In this document: in pieces, positions 23,825 through 31,177 of the stretch
Layout of the letters: every line of letters begins with the position of its first letter
How positions within the stretch are numbered: position 1 is the first letter of the stretch
Source of the DNA: MGBC163016 sp964649145
GTDB taxonomy: Bacteria > Actinomycetota > Coriobacteriia > Coriobacteriales > Eggerthellaceae
Assembly (NCBI GenBank): GCA_964649145.1
Contig: CAZYOQ010000013.1
Coordinates: 1-34,490, forward strand
Direction: 5' to 3'
DNA: 34,490 nucleotides
Notes under the pieces: generated by a model
The model's input: only the letters and a program-made list of their open reading frames with translations
What the model was told of the DNA's origin: nothing
The model's database searches: none
Made by a program: the position numbers and the translations under genes

Positions 23825-24040
23825 ATGTCTAACAAGAAACAGAGCAAGAAGAGCTCACAAAAGCTTAGTCGGGAACAGAAAGCCGCACGACTGCGTGCTG
23901 CTGAAGAACGCGAGCTTCGCGAGAAAGAGCGTCGTGAGAAGGCGGCTCGCACGAAGAAGATATTCACGGTAGTAGTTTGCGTGATTTTGGTGTTAGGTCT
24001 TTGCATACCTACAGTGGCGCTATCGTTCCTTTCAGCGTAG
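23825..24040 (+). CDS. Small highly charged protein with one C-terminal membrane segment
   Basis: I do not recognise this 71-residue protein. Residues 1-45 are dominated by Lys, Arg, Glu and Gln (SREQKAARLRAAEERELREKE) and look like a long basic helix or coiled coil. Residues about 46-69 are a hydrophobic segment (IFTVVVCVILVLGLCIPTVAL), giving a tail-anchored or N-in topology. The ATG is preceded by AAGGCGATAGG. It lies 18 bases after the amidohydrolase-like gene and 18 bases before tatA, so it is probably co-transcribed with the Tat genes. A helper of membrane targeting would fit the position, but nothing in the sequence shows it. Confidence 0.75.
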   Translation: MSNKKQSKKSSQKLSREQKAARLRAAEERELREKERREKAARTKKIFTVVVCVILVLGLCIPTVALSFLSA

Positions 24041-24058
24041 AAGAGGCTTGGCGCATAT

Positions 24059-24607
24059 ATGTTCGGTATTGGCGGATTCGAGCTTTTTCTTATATTGATC
24101 TTTGGTTTCATTATTTTCGGGCCAGATAAGCTGCCCGAAATAGCGAAGACTATTGGCAAAGCGGTAGCGAAATTCCGCGGCGCGCAAGAATCCATGACAG
24201 AGCAGCTCAAAGACGTAAGTTTTGTAGATAAGGCCTCCGATGCCCCGTTGAAAAACCCACTTGACGTATTGAACAATGCGAGCGAGAAGGCTAAGACTGG
24301 TGCATCGAAAATCTCTTCTGAAGTAAAGGGCGCAAAGGCTTCTGCTGAAAGCACAAGTGCAACAACAAGTACGGCGAAAACGGATGCTGCCTCAAATTCC
24401 AAAACAGGCGATGTAGAGCGCTCTGATAGCTTTGCAGAGCGCAAGGCTAGATATGATCGCGAGCGAGCCGAGCGTAAGCGAGCCGAGGCCGAAGCTGAAA
24501 AGCAGGCTGAGGCAAAGGCGGCAAAAGAGGACGCGGCTAAGAAAGAGGCTTCCGAGAACCCCAAAATTAAGGTTGCTCCCAAATCTGTGAAAGAGGAAGG
24601 GGAGTGA
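24059..24607 (+). CDS. Twin-arginine translocase TatA/TatB-family subunit
   Basis: This Tat pathway component of 182 residues has a short N-terminal membrane helix (about 6-20), the hinge FGPDKLPE (about 20-27) and an amphipathic helix (AKTIGKAVAKFRGAQESM). A long charged tail rich in Ala, Lys and Glu follows (about 85-182). The length and the tail resemble TatB more than the short TatA, but no separate TatA is in the window, so the protein may do both jobs or pair with a TatA elsewhere. The ribosome-binding site is weak (GAGG about 12 bases upstream). It is followed four bases later by tatC. The low-complexity tail could also vary in length between strains. Confidence 0.92.
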   Translation: MFGIGGFELFLILIFGFIIFGPDKLPEIAKTIGKAVAKFRGAQESMTEQLKDVSFVDKASDAPLKNPLDVLNNASEKAKTGASKISSEVKGAKASAESTSATTSTAKTDAASNSKTGDVERSDSFAERKARYDRERAERKRAEAEAEKQAEAKAAKEDAAKKEASENPKIKVAPKSVKEEGE

Positions 24608-24611
24608 TCAC

Positions 24612-25400
24612 ATGCCGATAGGACCGGCGAGAATGCCGTTGATGGATCATCTTGGCGAGCTTCGCATGCGAATCGTTCGTATTGTAGTTTGCCTAGCAGT
24701 GGCAGTCTGCGTATTCTATATGTCTGCGCCTATTATGGGTCAGTTCCTGCTTTTGCCTATTGCTGAATTTCTGCCTTTCGACTCAGATACTGGATGGGTG
24801 GAAACAATGGCAATTGACCCTTTCGAGGCCTTTGCCGCGCGCTTCGAGATATCTTTGTTCTTCTCGGTTATCGCGACATCTCCTGTTATTCTTTGGCAGC
24901 TGCTTGCCTTCTTCCTTCCAGCACTTAAACCTAAAGAGCGCAAATGGTTTATGCCTACCTTTATTGCGGGTGTAATACTTTTCATTGTGGGTACGGTTTT
25001 CTGCTACCTCGTTATTTTGCAGGCCGCATTCAGTTGGCTAACTGAACAGGCTTCGGGGCTTGGATATATTGCGCCTAGAATGTCGTCTTATATCGACATG
25101 ATTATCAAGTTCGAGATTGCTTTCGGCTTTGCCTTTGAGCTTCCGTTGGTTATTTTCTATCTGGTTATTTTTGATGTCGTCCCATATAAGAAGCTGCGCT
25201 CAAGCTGGCGGGTTGTTTATATCGTCTTGATGGTATTCAGCGCCGTTATTACCCCTGATGCCTCTCCTGTGACTATGCTTCTGCTTTTTGCGGCGTTGAT
25301 TGTGCTCTACGAGCTTTCCCTTTTTGCCGCACGTTTGGTTTTGTCTAAGCGCATTAAGAAGCAAAACGAAGAACTTGCAGCAGAAGAAGCGGAAGAATAG
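24612..25400 (+). CDS. tatC: Sec-independent protein translocase TatC
   Basis: TatC is the receptor of the Tat system, which exports folded proteins with an RR signal, such as hydrogenases and molybdoenzymes. The 262-residue protein has the conserved cytoplasmic start MDHLGELRMRI and about six membrane helices. The PVILWQLLAFFLPALKPKERKW loop and FELPLVIFYLV in the fourth helix region are typical. The C-terminus is acidic (AAEEAEE). AAGGGGAG precedes the ATG. It ends three bases before hypA. The tat-hyp order suggests that export and nickel-enzyme maturation are expressed together, which fits exported NiFe hydrogenases encoded elsewhere. Confidence 0.96.
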   Translation: MPIGPARMPLMDHLGELRMRIVRIVVCLAVAVCVFYMSAPIMGQFLLLPIAEFLPFDSDTGWVETMAIDPFEAFAARFEISLFFSVIATSPVILWQLLAFFLPALKPKERKWFMPTFIAGVILFIVGTVFCYLVILQAAFSWLTEQASGLGYIAPRMSSYIDMIIKFEIAFGFAFELPLVIFYLVIFDVVPYKKLRSSWRVVYIVLMVFSAVITPDASPVTMLLLFAALIVLYELSLFAARLVLSKRIKKQNEELAAEEAEE

Positions 25401-25403
25401 TCG

Positions 25404-25781
25404 ATGCACGAGCTTGGCATTATGACATCTGTCATGGACGCTGTGATTCCTGCGGCTCGCGAAGCTGGTGCAACAAAGCTTCTGGGCGTAACACTTCGAA
25501 TGGGAGAAATGACAGAGGCTATAGAGGATGCGCTTCAATTTGCCTTTCAGGTTCTCACCGAAGAAGACCCGTTCACTAAAGATGCTAAGCTTACTGTTCA
25601 CATGGTCGAACCGAAAAGCATTTGCCTTAATTGTGGGGAAGAGTTTACGCACGACAGATTCCATATGTTTTGCCCTTATTGCGACAGCTTTGCTTTACAG
25701 TTGCTAGAAGGACGTGAGCAGGAAATAGAATCCATTGAGGTGGACTTGCCAGACGACGATGAGGATGATTCAAGCAAATAG
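25404..25781 (+). CDS. hypA: Hydrogenase/nickel-enzyme maturation protein HypA
   Basis: HypA is a nickel-binding metallochaperone that works with HypB in nickel insertion into NiFe hydrogenase or urease. The 125-residue protein has the N-terminal nickel site MHE (His2) and a zinc site with two CxxC pairs: Cys74/Cys77 in CLNC and Cys90/Cys93 in CPYC. The C-terminal tail is acidic (DLPDDDEDDSSK), a little longer than usual. The ATG lies three bases after tatC, with GGAAGAA upstream. hypB follows after 68 bases. No HypC, D, E or F and no hydrogenase structural gene is in the window. Confidence 0.95.
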   Translation: MHELGIMTSVMDAVIPAAREAGATKLLGVTLRMGEMTEAIEDALQFAFQVLTEEDPFTKDAKLTVHMVEPKSICLNCGEEFTHDRFHMFCPYCDSFALQLLEGREQEIESIEVDLPDDDEDDSSK

Positions 25782-25849
25782 CCAAAAGACGAAACCGAAT
25801 GCTGTCTGCAACTTCAATTTCGTCATAGCGGCTAAGAGAGGGCGACAAA

Positions 25850-26509
25850 ATGTCGAAACATATAGATATCAATGAGGCAATTCTAAAGAAGAACGACTCG
25901 ATAGCAAACGATATACGTCAGCTGCTCTTAGAGAAGCATGTTTACATGCTAGATTTGCTCGCGAGCCCAGGTTCTGGCAAGACCTCTACAATTTTGGCCA
26001 CCATAGAGGCACTTCGCGACGAATTTAACATTGCGGTTATCGAAGGCGACATTGCATCAAGTGTCGATGCCGACAAGATAAAGGCGCAGGGCACAGCCGC
26101 TGTACAAATCAACACGGGTGGTGCCTGTCATCTCGAGAGCGCAATGATAAAGCGTGCGCTTGACGTGCTTGACCTTGATAGGCTCGATCTCATTATCGTT
26201 GAAAACGTTGGCAATCTTGTTTGCCCAACCGATTTCGACCTTGGTGAAAATGCGAAGGTCATGATACTTTCAGTTCCTGAAGGTGACGACAAGCCTTTGA
26301 AATATCCGGGCGTCTTCCAGGTATCGCAGGCGGTAATTTTGAATAAGGTTGACACCATGCCTGTTTTCGATTTCAAGGAAGATGCGTTTTTTGATGCTGT
26401 GAAGAAACTCAATCCAAATGCGCCTATCTTTCCGATTGCTGCTACCAAAGGTCAGGGTATAGACGCATGGGCAGAGTGGTTACTTGATCAGATTCGTTTG
26501 GTTCAGTAA
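25850..26509 (+). CDS. hypB: Hydrogenase/nickel-enzyme maturation GTPase HypB
   Basis: This GTPase of the SIMIBI class drives nickel insertion by HypA. The 219-residue protein has the P-loop SPGSGKTST (about 39-47) and the switch and metal region VIEGDIASSVDAD. The dimer-interface metal site is NTGGACHLESAM (Cys93/His94), with a further Cys in NLVCPTDFDLGE, and the guanine-specificity motif is LNKVD. It lacks the N-terminal CxxCGC motif and any His-rich nickel-storage stretch found in some HypBs, so it represents the minimal form. The ATG has GAGAGGGCGAC upstream. It completes a tatA-tatC-hypA-hypB run. Confidence 0.95.
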   Translation: MSKHIDINEAILKKNDSIANDIRQLLLEKHVYMLDLLASPGSGKTSTILATIEALRDEFNIAVIEGDIASSVDADKIKAQGTAAVQINTGGACHLESAMIKRALDVLDLDRLDLIIVENVGNLVCPTDFDLGENAKVMILSVPEGDDKPLKYPGVFQVSQAVILNKVDTMPVFDFKEDAFFDAVKKLNPNAPIFPIAATKGQGIDAWAEWLLDQIRLVQ

Positions 26510-26530
26510 CTTCTTTGTAATGATTGGCGA

Positions 26531-26560
26531 GAGATAATATAGGTGTTTCGTAATTATCTC
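26531..26560. repeat. 8-bp inverted repeat between hypB and nadE
   Basis: GAGATAAT at 26531-26538 and ATTATCTC at 26553-26560 form a perfect dyad with a 14-base centre, in the 85-base gap after hypB. There is no T-run, so an operator in the nadE promoter region is as likely as a hypB 3' structure. TAATAT inside the left part could serve as a -10 element. Confidence 0.45.
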
Positions 26561-26594
26561 GTTGAATCGTTTGCCCTAGGAAAGGTATCTTGAT

Positions 26595-27413
26595 ATGTCT
26601 TTGAGGAAAGATCCAAGCGTTTTATATGATGCGGTCACGGCGGCTACATCACAATTTATTACCGACGCGGGTTTTTCAGATGTTCTTATCGGACTTTCTG
26701 GCGGAATAGACTCATCCCTTGTTGCAACAATTGCAGTTGATGCACTAGGCGCTGAACGTGTACATGGTGTCTTACTTCCAGGGCCTTATTCTTCTGAAGG
26801 CTCTATAAAAGACGCCCTTGACTTGGCCGAAAATCTTGGTATTTCTACGCTAACGATTCCCATCGAGGGTGTTTATTTGGCTTTCAAGGCTGGCTTTGAG
26901 GAAGCTACAGGAAAAACGTTTGAAGGTCTTGCTTGTGAAAACACTCAAGCAAGGTGCCGGATGGTATACATAATGGCGCTCTCGAACGCATTTGGATGGC
27001 TAATGCTTAACACTGGCAACAAATCAGAGGCGGCAATGGGGTATTCGACGCTTTACGGAGATACCGCAGGCGCTTTTGCCCCAATCGGCGGCCTGTACAA
27101 GACCGAGGTGTTTGAGCTTGCCAAATGGAGGAATGCACAAGCGCAAGAGGCAGGCGAAATACCACCTATTCCTGCAAATGTGATCCTAAAGCCCCCAAGT
27201 GCGGAACTTTCAATGAGCCAAACCGACGAGGATTCAATGGGAATCACCTATGCCGTTCTAGACCAAATTCTTGTCCAATACTTGGATAATGCCCTTGATA
27301 CAGGAGAGATCGTATCTCTAGGATTTTCTAAATCGCAAGTTGAAATGGTTCTAGAGCGCTACAAGGCTTATGCTTTCAAGCGCGCTATGGAACCGCCAGT
27401 TGCCGAGGTCTAA
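26595..27413 (+). CDS. nadE: NAD synthetase, ammonia-dependent form
   Basis: NadE amidates nicotinic acid adenine dinucleotide to NAD+ in the last step of NAD synthesis. The 272-residue protein has the N-type ATP pyrophosphatase P-loop LSGGIDSS (about 34-41), the ENTQARCRMVYIMALSN segment, NTGNKSEAAMGYSTLYGD and the KPPSAELSMSQTDEDS loop. It lacks the N-terminal glutaminase domain of the long form, so ammonia is the expected nitrogen donor unless a separate amidotransferase helps. The ATG at 26595 lies downstream of AGGAAAGG. The next gene, an ABC transporter, begins one base after its stop. Confidence 0.96.
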   Translation: MSLRKDPSVLYDAVTAATSQFITDAGFSDVLIGLSGGIDSSLVATIAVDALGAERVHGVLLPGPYSSEGSIKDALDLAENLGISTLTIPIEGVYLAFKAGFEEATGKTFEGLACENTQARCRMVYIMALSNAFGWLMLNTGNKSEAAMGYSTLYGDTAGAFAPIGGLYKTEVFELAKWRNAQAQEAGEIPPIPANVILKPPSAELSMSQTDEDSMGITYAVLDQILVQYLDNALDTGEIVSLGFSKSQVEMVLERYKAYAFKRAMEPPVAEV

Positions 27414-27414
27414 T

Positions 27415-29217
27415 TTGGACGACAAATCATTTACATCTGTTGCCGAAGAGGCGCATGTTGACGTCTCTGGGCGCGAGGTAATTGCGCGCTTCGTAAGCTA
27501 CTATAAGCCCTATCTAGGCCTTTTTGTAATGGATCTTGTTTGTGCGACGGTACTTGCTTGCATCGATTTAGCATTCCCTCAGTTTTTGAATTTCTTCACC
27601 AGGGAATTCTTCGCACAAAGCGCCTCTGTGATCCTAGGCTCGCTTGGCACCATACTTCTTTTGTTTATCGCGCTTTATCTTGTGCGTACGGCTTGCCAGT
27701 GGTTTATTACTAGCTGGGGTCATATCATGGGGGCACGCATGGAGGCCGACATGAGGCGTGACCTCTTTGACAGTTATCAGCGCTTATCGTTTAGCTATTT
27801 TGACAAGCACAATACTGGTGCCATGATGTCGAAGATCTCAAATGATTTGTTCGATATTTCTGAACTTGCACACCATGGGCCTGAGAACTTATTCATTTGT
27901 ACGCTGAAGATTGTTGGTTCGTTTATTCTGCTTGCCATTATTAGTGTTCCGCTTACGCTAATGATGCTTCTTGCCACTATTGTCATGGCTGCCTTCTCGT
28001 TTTGGATTAACTATTTGCGTAGAACAATTTTTCGCGAAAACCGCGAGCGTATGGCTGGGATTAACTCACGAGTACAGGATTCGCTTGGCGGTATTCGCGT
28101 TGTGCAGTCATTCAGTGGGGAAGAGGTGGAAAAGCGGCGCTTTCGCAAAGAGAATGAAGCCTTTCTTGATACGAAGGACCGATCGTATCGTTTCCTTGGT
28201 GGCTTTCATGCTGCAAACTCTGCATTTTTAGGCGTTTTGTACACGATATGCATAGTTGGCGGAGGCTATTTTGTGGCAACCCAGCAAATGCAGGTAAGTG
28301 ATCTCGCGATATTTGCTCTATACATTGGTATCTTCATTTCGCCTGTTGAACAGCTCGTAAACTTCACAGAGACTTTCCAAAAGGGCTATGCAGGCTTTCG
28401 GCGTTTCATGGAAGTAGTAGAAGAAATTCCAGATGTTTTAAGCTTGCCGGGTGCAAAGACGCTGAGCGAAGCATGCGGGAAAGAAATTGAAGGCCGCGTG
28501 CAGTTTAATGACGTTGTCTTTGGATATGAAAGCGAAACACCTGTTCTAAAAGGGCTTTCACTTGATATTCCCGCTGGTGGTACTTTGGCACTTGTTGGTC
28601 CTAGTGGTGGCGGAAAGACTACAACATGTTCTATGCTTCCGAGGTTTTATGACCCACAAGCGGGAAGTATCACTATTGATGGAATAGATATTAAGGACGT
28701 GGATTTACCATCGCTTCGACGGGCAATAGGGATAGTACAGCAAGACGTGTACTTGTTCGAGACTACCGTGCGTGAAAACATCGCTTATGGAAATCCTGAT
28801 GCGTCTGATGACGAAATAGTAACAGCGGCAAAAAACGCTAACATTCACGATTTCATTATGAGCTTACCTGATGGGTATGACACGCTTGTTGGTGAGCGCG
28901 GGGCAAGGCTGTCTGGTGGGCAGAAACAGCGTGTTGCTATCGCGCGCGTTTTCTTGCGTAGTCCTAAGATCTTAATTCTTGATGAGGCTACAAGTGCGCT
29001 AGACAACGAAAGCGAGCTCGCAATTCAAAAATCTCTTGAGGGGCTTTCTAAAGGCAGAACGACGCTTATGATCGCACATAGGCTTTCAACTATTCGTGCC
29101 GCCGAACGCATTGCCGTTGTTGAAGATGGGCGCGTAAGCGAGATAGGCACTCATGAAGAGCTTATAGAAGCTGGCGGCACATATTCACGTTACTACAAGA
29201 TGCAGTTTGGTGAATAA
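27415..29217 (+). CDS. ABC transporter half-exporter (fused membrane and ATPase domains)
   Basis: This 600-residue exporter of the MsbA/LmrA type is expected to work as a dimer. The N-terminal part (about 30-330) has six hydrophobic segments including LFVMDLVCATVLACIDLAF and LYTICIVGGGYFVA. The C-terminal ATPase has Walker A GPSGGGKTTT, Q-loop IVQQDVYLF, signature LSGGQKQRVAIARVFL, Walker B ILILDEATSALD and the switch His in IAHRLSTI. The substrate is not readable: lipids, peptides and drugs are all possible. The true start is probably the TTG at 27415, one base after the nadE stop, with GAGG at 27405-27408. The frame itself is open from 27370 inside nadE. Confidence 0.93.
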   Translation: MDDKSFTSVAEEAHVDVSGREVIARFVSYYKPYLGLFVMDLVCATVLACIDLAFPQFLNFFTREFFAQSASVILGSLGTILLLFIALYLVRTACQWFITSWGHIMGARMEADMRRDLFDSYQRLSFSYFDKHNTGAMMSKISNDLFDISELAHHGPENLFICTLKIVGSFILLAIISVPLTLMMLLATIVMAAFSFWINYLRRTIFRENRERMAGINSRVQDSLGGIRVVQSFSGEEVEKRRFRKENEAFLDTKDRSYRFLGGFHAANSAFLGVLYTICIVGGGYFVATQQMQVSDLAIFALYIGIFISPVEQLVNFTETFQKGYAGFRRFMEVVEEIPDVLSLPGAKTLSEACGKEIEGRVQFNDVVFGYESETPVLKGLSLDIPAGGTLALVGPSGGGKTTTCSMLPRFYDPQAGSITIDGIDIKDVDLPSLRRAIGIVQQDVYLFETTVRENIAYGNPDASDDEIVTAAKNANIHDFIMSLPDGYDTLVGERGARLSGGQKQRVAIARVFLRSPKILILDEATSALDNESELAIQKSLEGLSKGRTTLMIAHRLSTIRAAERIAVVEDGRVSEIGTHEELIEAGGTYSRYYKMQFGE

Positions 29218-29221
29218 ATGT

Positions 29222-29250
29222 GGCGGTATCGATTCTCGCCCATACTTTTT
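29222..29250 (+). terminator. Weak terminator-like hairpin after the ABC transporter gene
   Basis: GGCGG at 29222-29226 pairs with TCGCC at 29236-29240 (one G-T pair) and is followed by CATACTTTTT. It begins four bases after the ABC gene stop. The stem is short, so this is a modest candidate. Confidence 0.4.
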
Positions 29251-29340
29251 AGTGTTTGCCTGTAAAAGTCCCACTTGCGGGCATCGGATAATAGCTGGAG
29301 CAGGTAGAGGGAATTGACAAAAATTCGCTTCGCTAGAACT

Positions 29341-29414
29341 TGGAGCGGGTGACGGGAATCGAACCCGCGTTATCAGCTTGGAAGGCTGGAGTTCTACCAT
29401 TGAACTACACCCGC
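29341..29414 (-). tRNA. tRNA-Gly (anticodon UCC)
   Basis: The minus strand folds as a complete cloverleaf of 74 bases including an encoded CCA. The acceptor stem is GCGGGTG/CACCCGC with discriminator T, the D arm is GTTC/GAAC, the anticodon loop is CTTCCAA with anticodon TCC, and the T loop is TTCGATT. The first anticodon-stem pair (27-43) reads C opposite A, a mismatch. A TATAAT at 29433-29438 on the minus strand lies about 19 bases upstream and may give it its own promoter. It reads GGA and, by wobble, GGG codons. Confidence 0.97.
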
Positions 29415-29432
29415 GCAAATTTGAACTCGCAA

Positions 29433-29438
29433 ATTATA
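29433..29438 (-). promoter_or_regulatory. Candidate -10 element for tRNA-Gly
   Basis: A perfect TATAAT on the minus strand sits 18 bases before the mature 5' end of tRNA-Gly, in the 52-base gap between the two tRNA genes. No convincing -35 hexamer is visible, and co-transcription with the tRNA-Arg gene is also possible. Confidence 0.4.
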
Positions 29439-29466
29439 GCAAAGAATTCTTCCAATTGTGACTTTT

Positions 29467-29542
29467 TGGCGCGCCCGGCAGGACTCGAACCTGCAACCGC
29501 CGGATTAGAAGTCCGATGCTCTATCCATTGAGCCACGGGCGC
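29467..29542 (-). tRNA. tRNA-Arg (anticodon UCU)
   Basis: The minus strand gives a 76-base cloverleaf with encoded CCA. The acceptor stem is GCGCCCG/CGGGCGC with discriminator G, the D arm is GCTC/GAGC, the anticodon loop is CTTCTAA with anticodon TCT, and the T arm is GCAGG/CCTGC with loop TTCGAGT. It reads AGA and AGG codons. Such Arg tRNA genes are common integration sites, but I see no integrase or direct-repeat attachment site next to it. Confidence 0.97.
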
Positions 29543-29562
29543 ACGTAAAATCAGCGTTTGCA

Positions 29563-29568
29563 ATTATA
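29563..29568 (-). promoter_or_regulatory. Candidate -10 element for the tRNA-Arg/tRNA-Gly unit
   Basis: A perfect TATAAT on the minus strand sits 20 bases before the mature 5' end of tRNA-Arg, leaving room for a leader of about 13 bases. The -35 region is not clear (CTATCT or TATCTT at the right distance). Confidence 0.45.
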
Positions 29569-29774
29569 CAACTGATAAAGCCGCAAGATAGTTTCGTCTT
29601 TTAACCTTGTCCGCCTTTCTACAGCACTAAAAGCTAGAGATAAAGCTACAAAGCCCTTTGAATCTTTTTTAGTTTTTTACGTTTAGGTTTCAGGGAAGTT
29701 CAAAAACCCAAACACATTTGAGATTTTGCCTGAGAAAACCCCTCTAAAACATAGGTTTATAGCCTAAGTACACT

Positions 29775-29811
29775 AAAGCGGGTTTGAATCCCTGGCTTTA
29801 TCCCGTTTTTT
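29775..29811 (+). terminator. Terminator/attenuator-like structure in the arcA leader
   Basis: Two mutually exclusive stems can form. AAAGC+GGG (29775-29782) pairs with CCC+GCTTT (29790-29799, with a two-base bulge) around a 7-base loop. Alternatively, CGGG (29779-29782) pairs with CCCG (29802-29805), directly followed by TTTTTT (29806-29811). No plus-strand gene ends within 550 bases upstream, so a simple gene-end terminator is unlikely. An attenuator 65 bases before the arcA start is possible. Confidence 0.4.
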
Positions 29812-29875
29812 ATTTATCCCGCTTGACTAGATATTTCCAAACATGAGCTTCAAATACGATTCGAGGCGATTGATT

Positions 29876-31099
29876 ATGGAGCCAATTAACGTTGCGAGCG
29901 AGATTCTTCCTTTAAAGAAGGTCTTGCTTCACCGACCGGGAGACGAACTGCTGAATCTGACCCCGGAAACTTTAGAGCGGCTGCTTTTTGATGACATTCC
30001 ATATCTTGAAGCCGCACAAGAAGAGCACGACTCTTTTGCCCGCATCCTAAGGGAAGAGGGCATTGAAATTATCTATCTTGAAGACCTTATGGCGCAAGTT
30101 CTTGATAGCGACCCGACCCTTCGCGAACCGTTTATCAAACAAATAATTAATGAGGCTGACGTTAGATCCGAGCGCTATAAAAAGCTCATTTTTGAGTACT
30201 TAGACTCTGAATTCCCTTCTTCTAAGGCGCTGGTAATGAAAACGATGGCCGGTGTTGGCAGGCAGGAACTTCATGGTGCTCCAAAGAGCAGCTTGGCTGA
30301 CTATGTCGATACCGACGCCAGGCTATATCTTCCGCCAATGCCGAATTTATATTTCACTCGGGACCCGTTTGTGTGTATTGGAAATGGGGTTTCAATGAAT
30401 CGCATGTTTAGTTTCACGCGAAATCGTGAGACTATCTTTGGCGACTTCATTTTCAAATACCATCCAGATTATCGTGATGTAAGTAAGTGGTACAAGCGAT
30501 ATTACGCGTTCCATATTGAAGGCGGCGATGTCCTTAACATCAACAAACGCACCCTTGCCATAGGTATCTCGATGCGAACCGAACCAGCTGCTATAGATCG
30601 CCTTGCCTATAACCTCTTTAATTCGGAAGAGTCCCAGATAGAAGTGATACTTGCGTTCAAAATTGCGCCTTGCCGAGCCTTCATGCACCTCGATTCTGTA
30701 CTTACGCAGATAGACTATGACAAATTCATCATTCACCCGGCCATAATGGGTTCGCTTTGCGTATATGAGTTGACTGCAGCCCCTGGTGGGAAAGTAAGAA
30801 TATTTGAGCTTCAAGATGATTTGGAGGATATTCTCGCGAAATATGTAGGTCATACCGTTGAGCTGCTTGATTGCGGTGCAGGCGACCAGATCGTGTCAAA
30901 TCGTGAACAATGGAACGCAGGACCTAATGTCTTATGTATAAGGCCTGGCAGCGTTGTTGCGTCCTCGCGGAATAAGAAAACTAACGATTATCTGTATAAA
31001 CACGGTCTGAACGTAATCGAGCTTGCTTCAAGCGAGCTTTCCCGTGGGCGTGGGGGGCCTGGAGGTATGTGCATGCCGTTTATGCGCGACGATTCTTAA
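29876..31099 (+). CDS. arcA: Arginine deiminase
   Basis: ArcA hydrolyses L-arginine to citrulline and ammonia, the first step of the arginine deiminase fermentation pathway. The 407-residue protein has the family opening PINVASEILPLKKVLLHRPGDELLNLTPE, the motifs YFTRDPF, FHIEGGDVL (catalytic Glu/His region) and MHLDSVLTQ. The nucleophile is Cys399 in GGPGGMCMPF near the C-terminus. The length matches the usual 405-410. I chose the ATG at 29876 (GAGG about 10 bases upstream) because its N-terminus fits the family; an upstream ATG at 29843 has no ribosome-binding site. arcB follows after 75 bases. Confidence 0.97.
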   Translation: MEPINVASEILPLKKVLLHRPGDELLNLTPETLERLLFDDIPYLEAAQEEHDSFARILREEGIEIIYLEDLMAQVLDSDPTLREPFIKQIINEADVRSERYKKLIFEYLDSEFPSSKALVMKTMAGVGRQELHGAPKSSLADYVDTDARLYLPPMPNLYFTRDPFVCIGNGVSMNRMFSFTRNRETIFGDFIFKYHPDYRDVSKWYKRYYAFHIEGGDVLNINKRTLAIGISMRTEPAAIDRLAYNLFNSEESQIEVILAFKIAPCRAFMHLDSVLTQIDYDKFIIHPAIMGSLCVYELTAAPGGKVRIFELQDDLEDILAKYVGHTVELLDCGAGDQIVSNREQWNAGPNVLCIRPGSVVASSRNKKTNDYLYKHGLNVIELASSELSRGRGGPGGMCMPFMRDDS

Positions 31100-31177
31100 A
31101 AATTGCTAAAAACCTGATATAAATATAGCGTTGTCTGCATCGAGGATACAGGCTTAGCGCAACGAGAGGAGACTGTG

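Larger units (their letters stand above)
29543..29842. other. Gene-free region between tRNA-Arg and arcA
   Basis: This 300-base A/T-rich stretch has no supported gene. On its left is the tRNA promoter on the minus strand. On its right is a terminator- or attenuator-like structure on the plus strand at 29775-29811. The arcA promoter must lie here, but no strong sigma-70 pair is evident. It may depend on a regulator such as ArgR or an anaerobic activator; no named site could be confirmed. Confidence 0.5.

Noticed and set aside
23776..24582. Long minus-strand open frame of 268 codons opposite tatA
   Set aside because: It is the shadow of the low-complexity Ala/Lys/Glu-rich TatA tail and has a Ser/Ala/Phe-rich composition typical of antisense frames.
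29467..29542. tRNA-Arg as an integration (attachment) site
   Set aside because: No integrase, no repeated tRNA 3' end and no foreign gene block next to it.
29779..29793. GGGTTTGAATCCC looks like a tRNA T-arm on the plus strand
   Set aside because: No matching acceptor, D or anticodon arms upstream; better explained as part of the terminator/attenuator-like structure.
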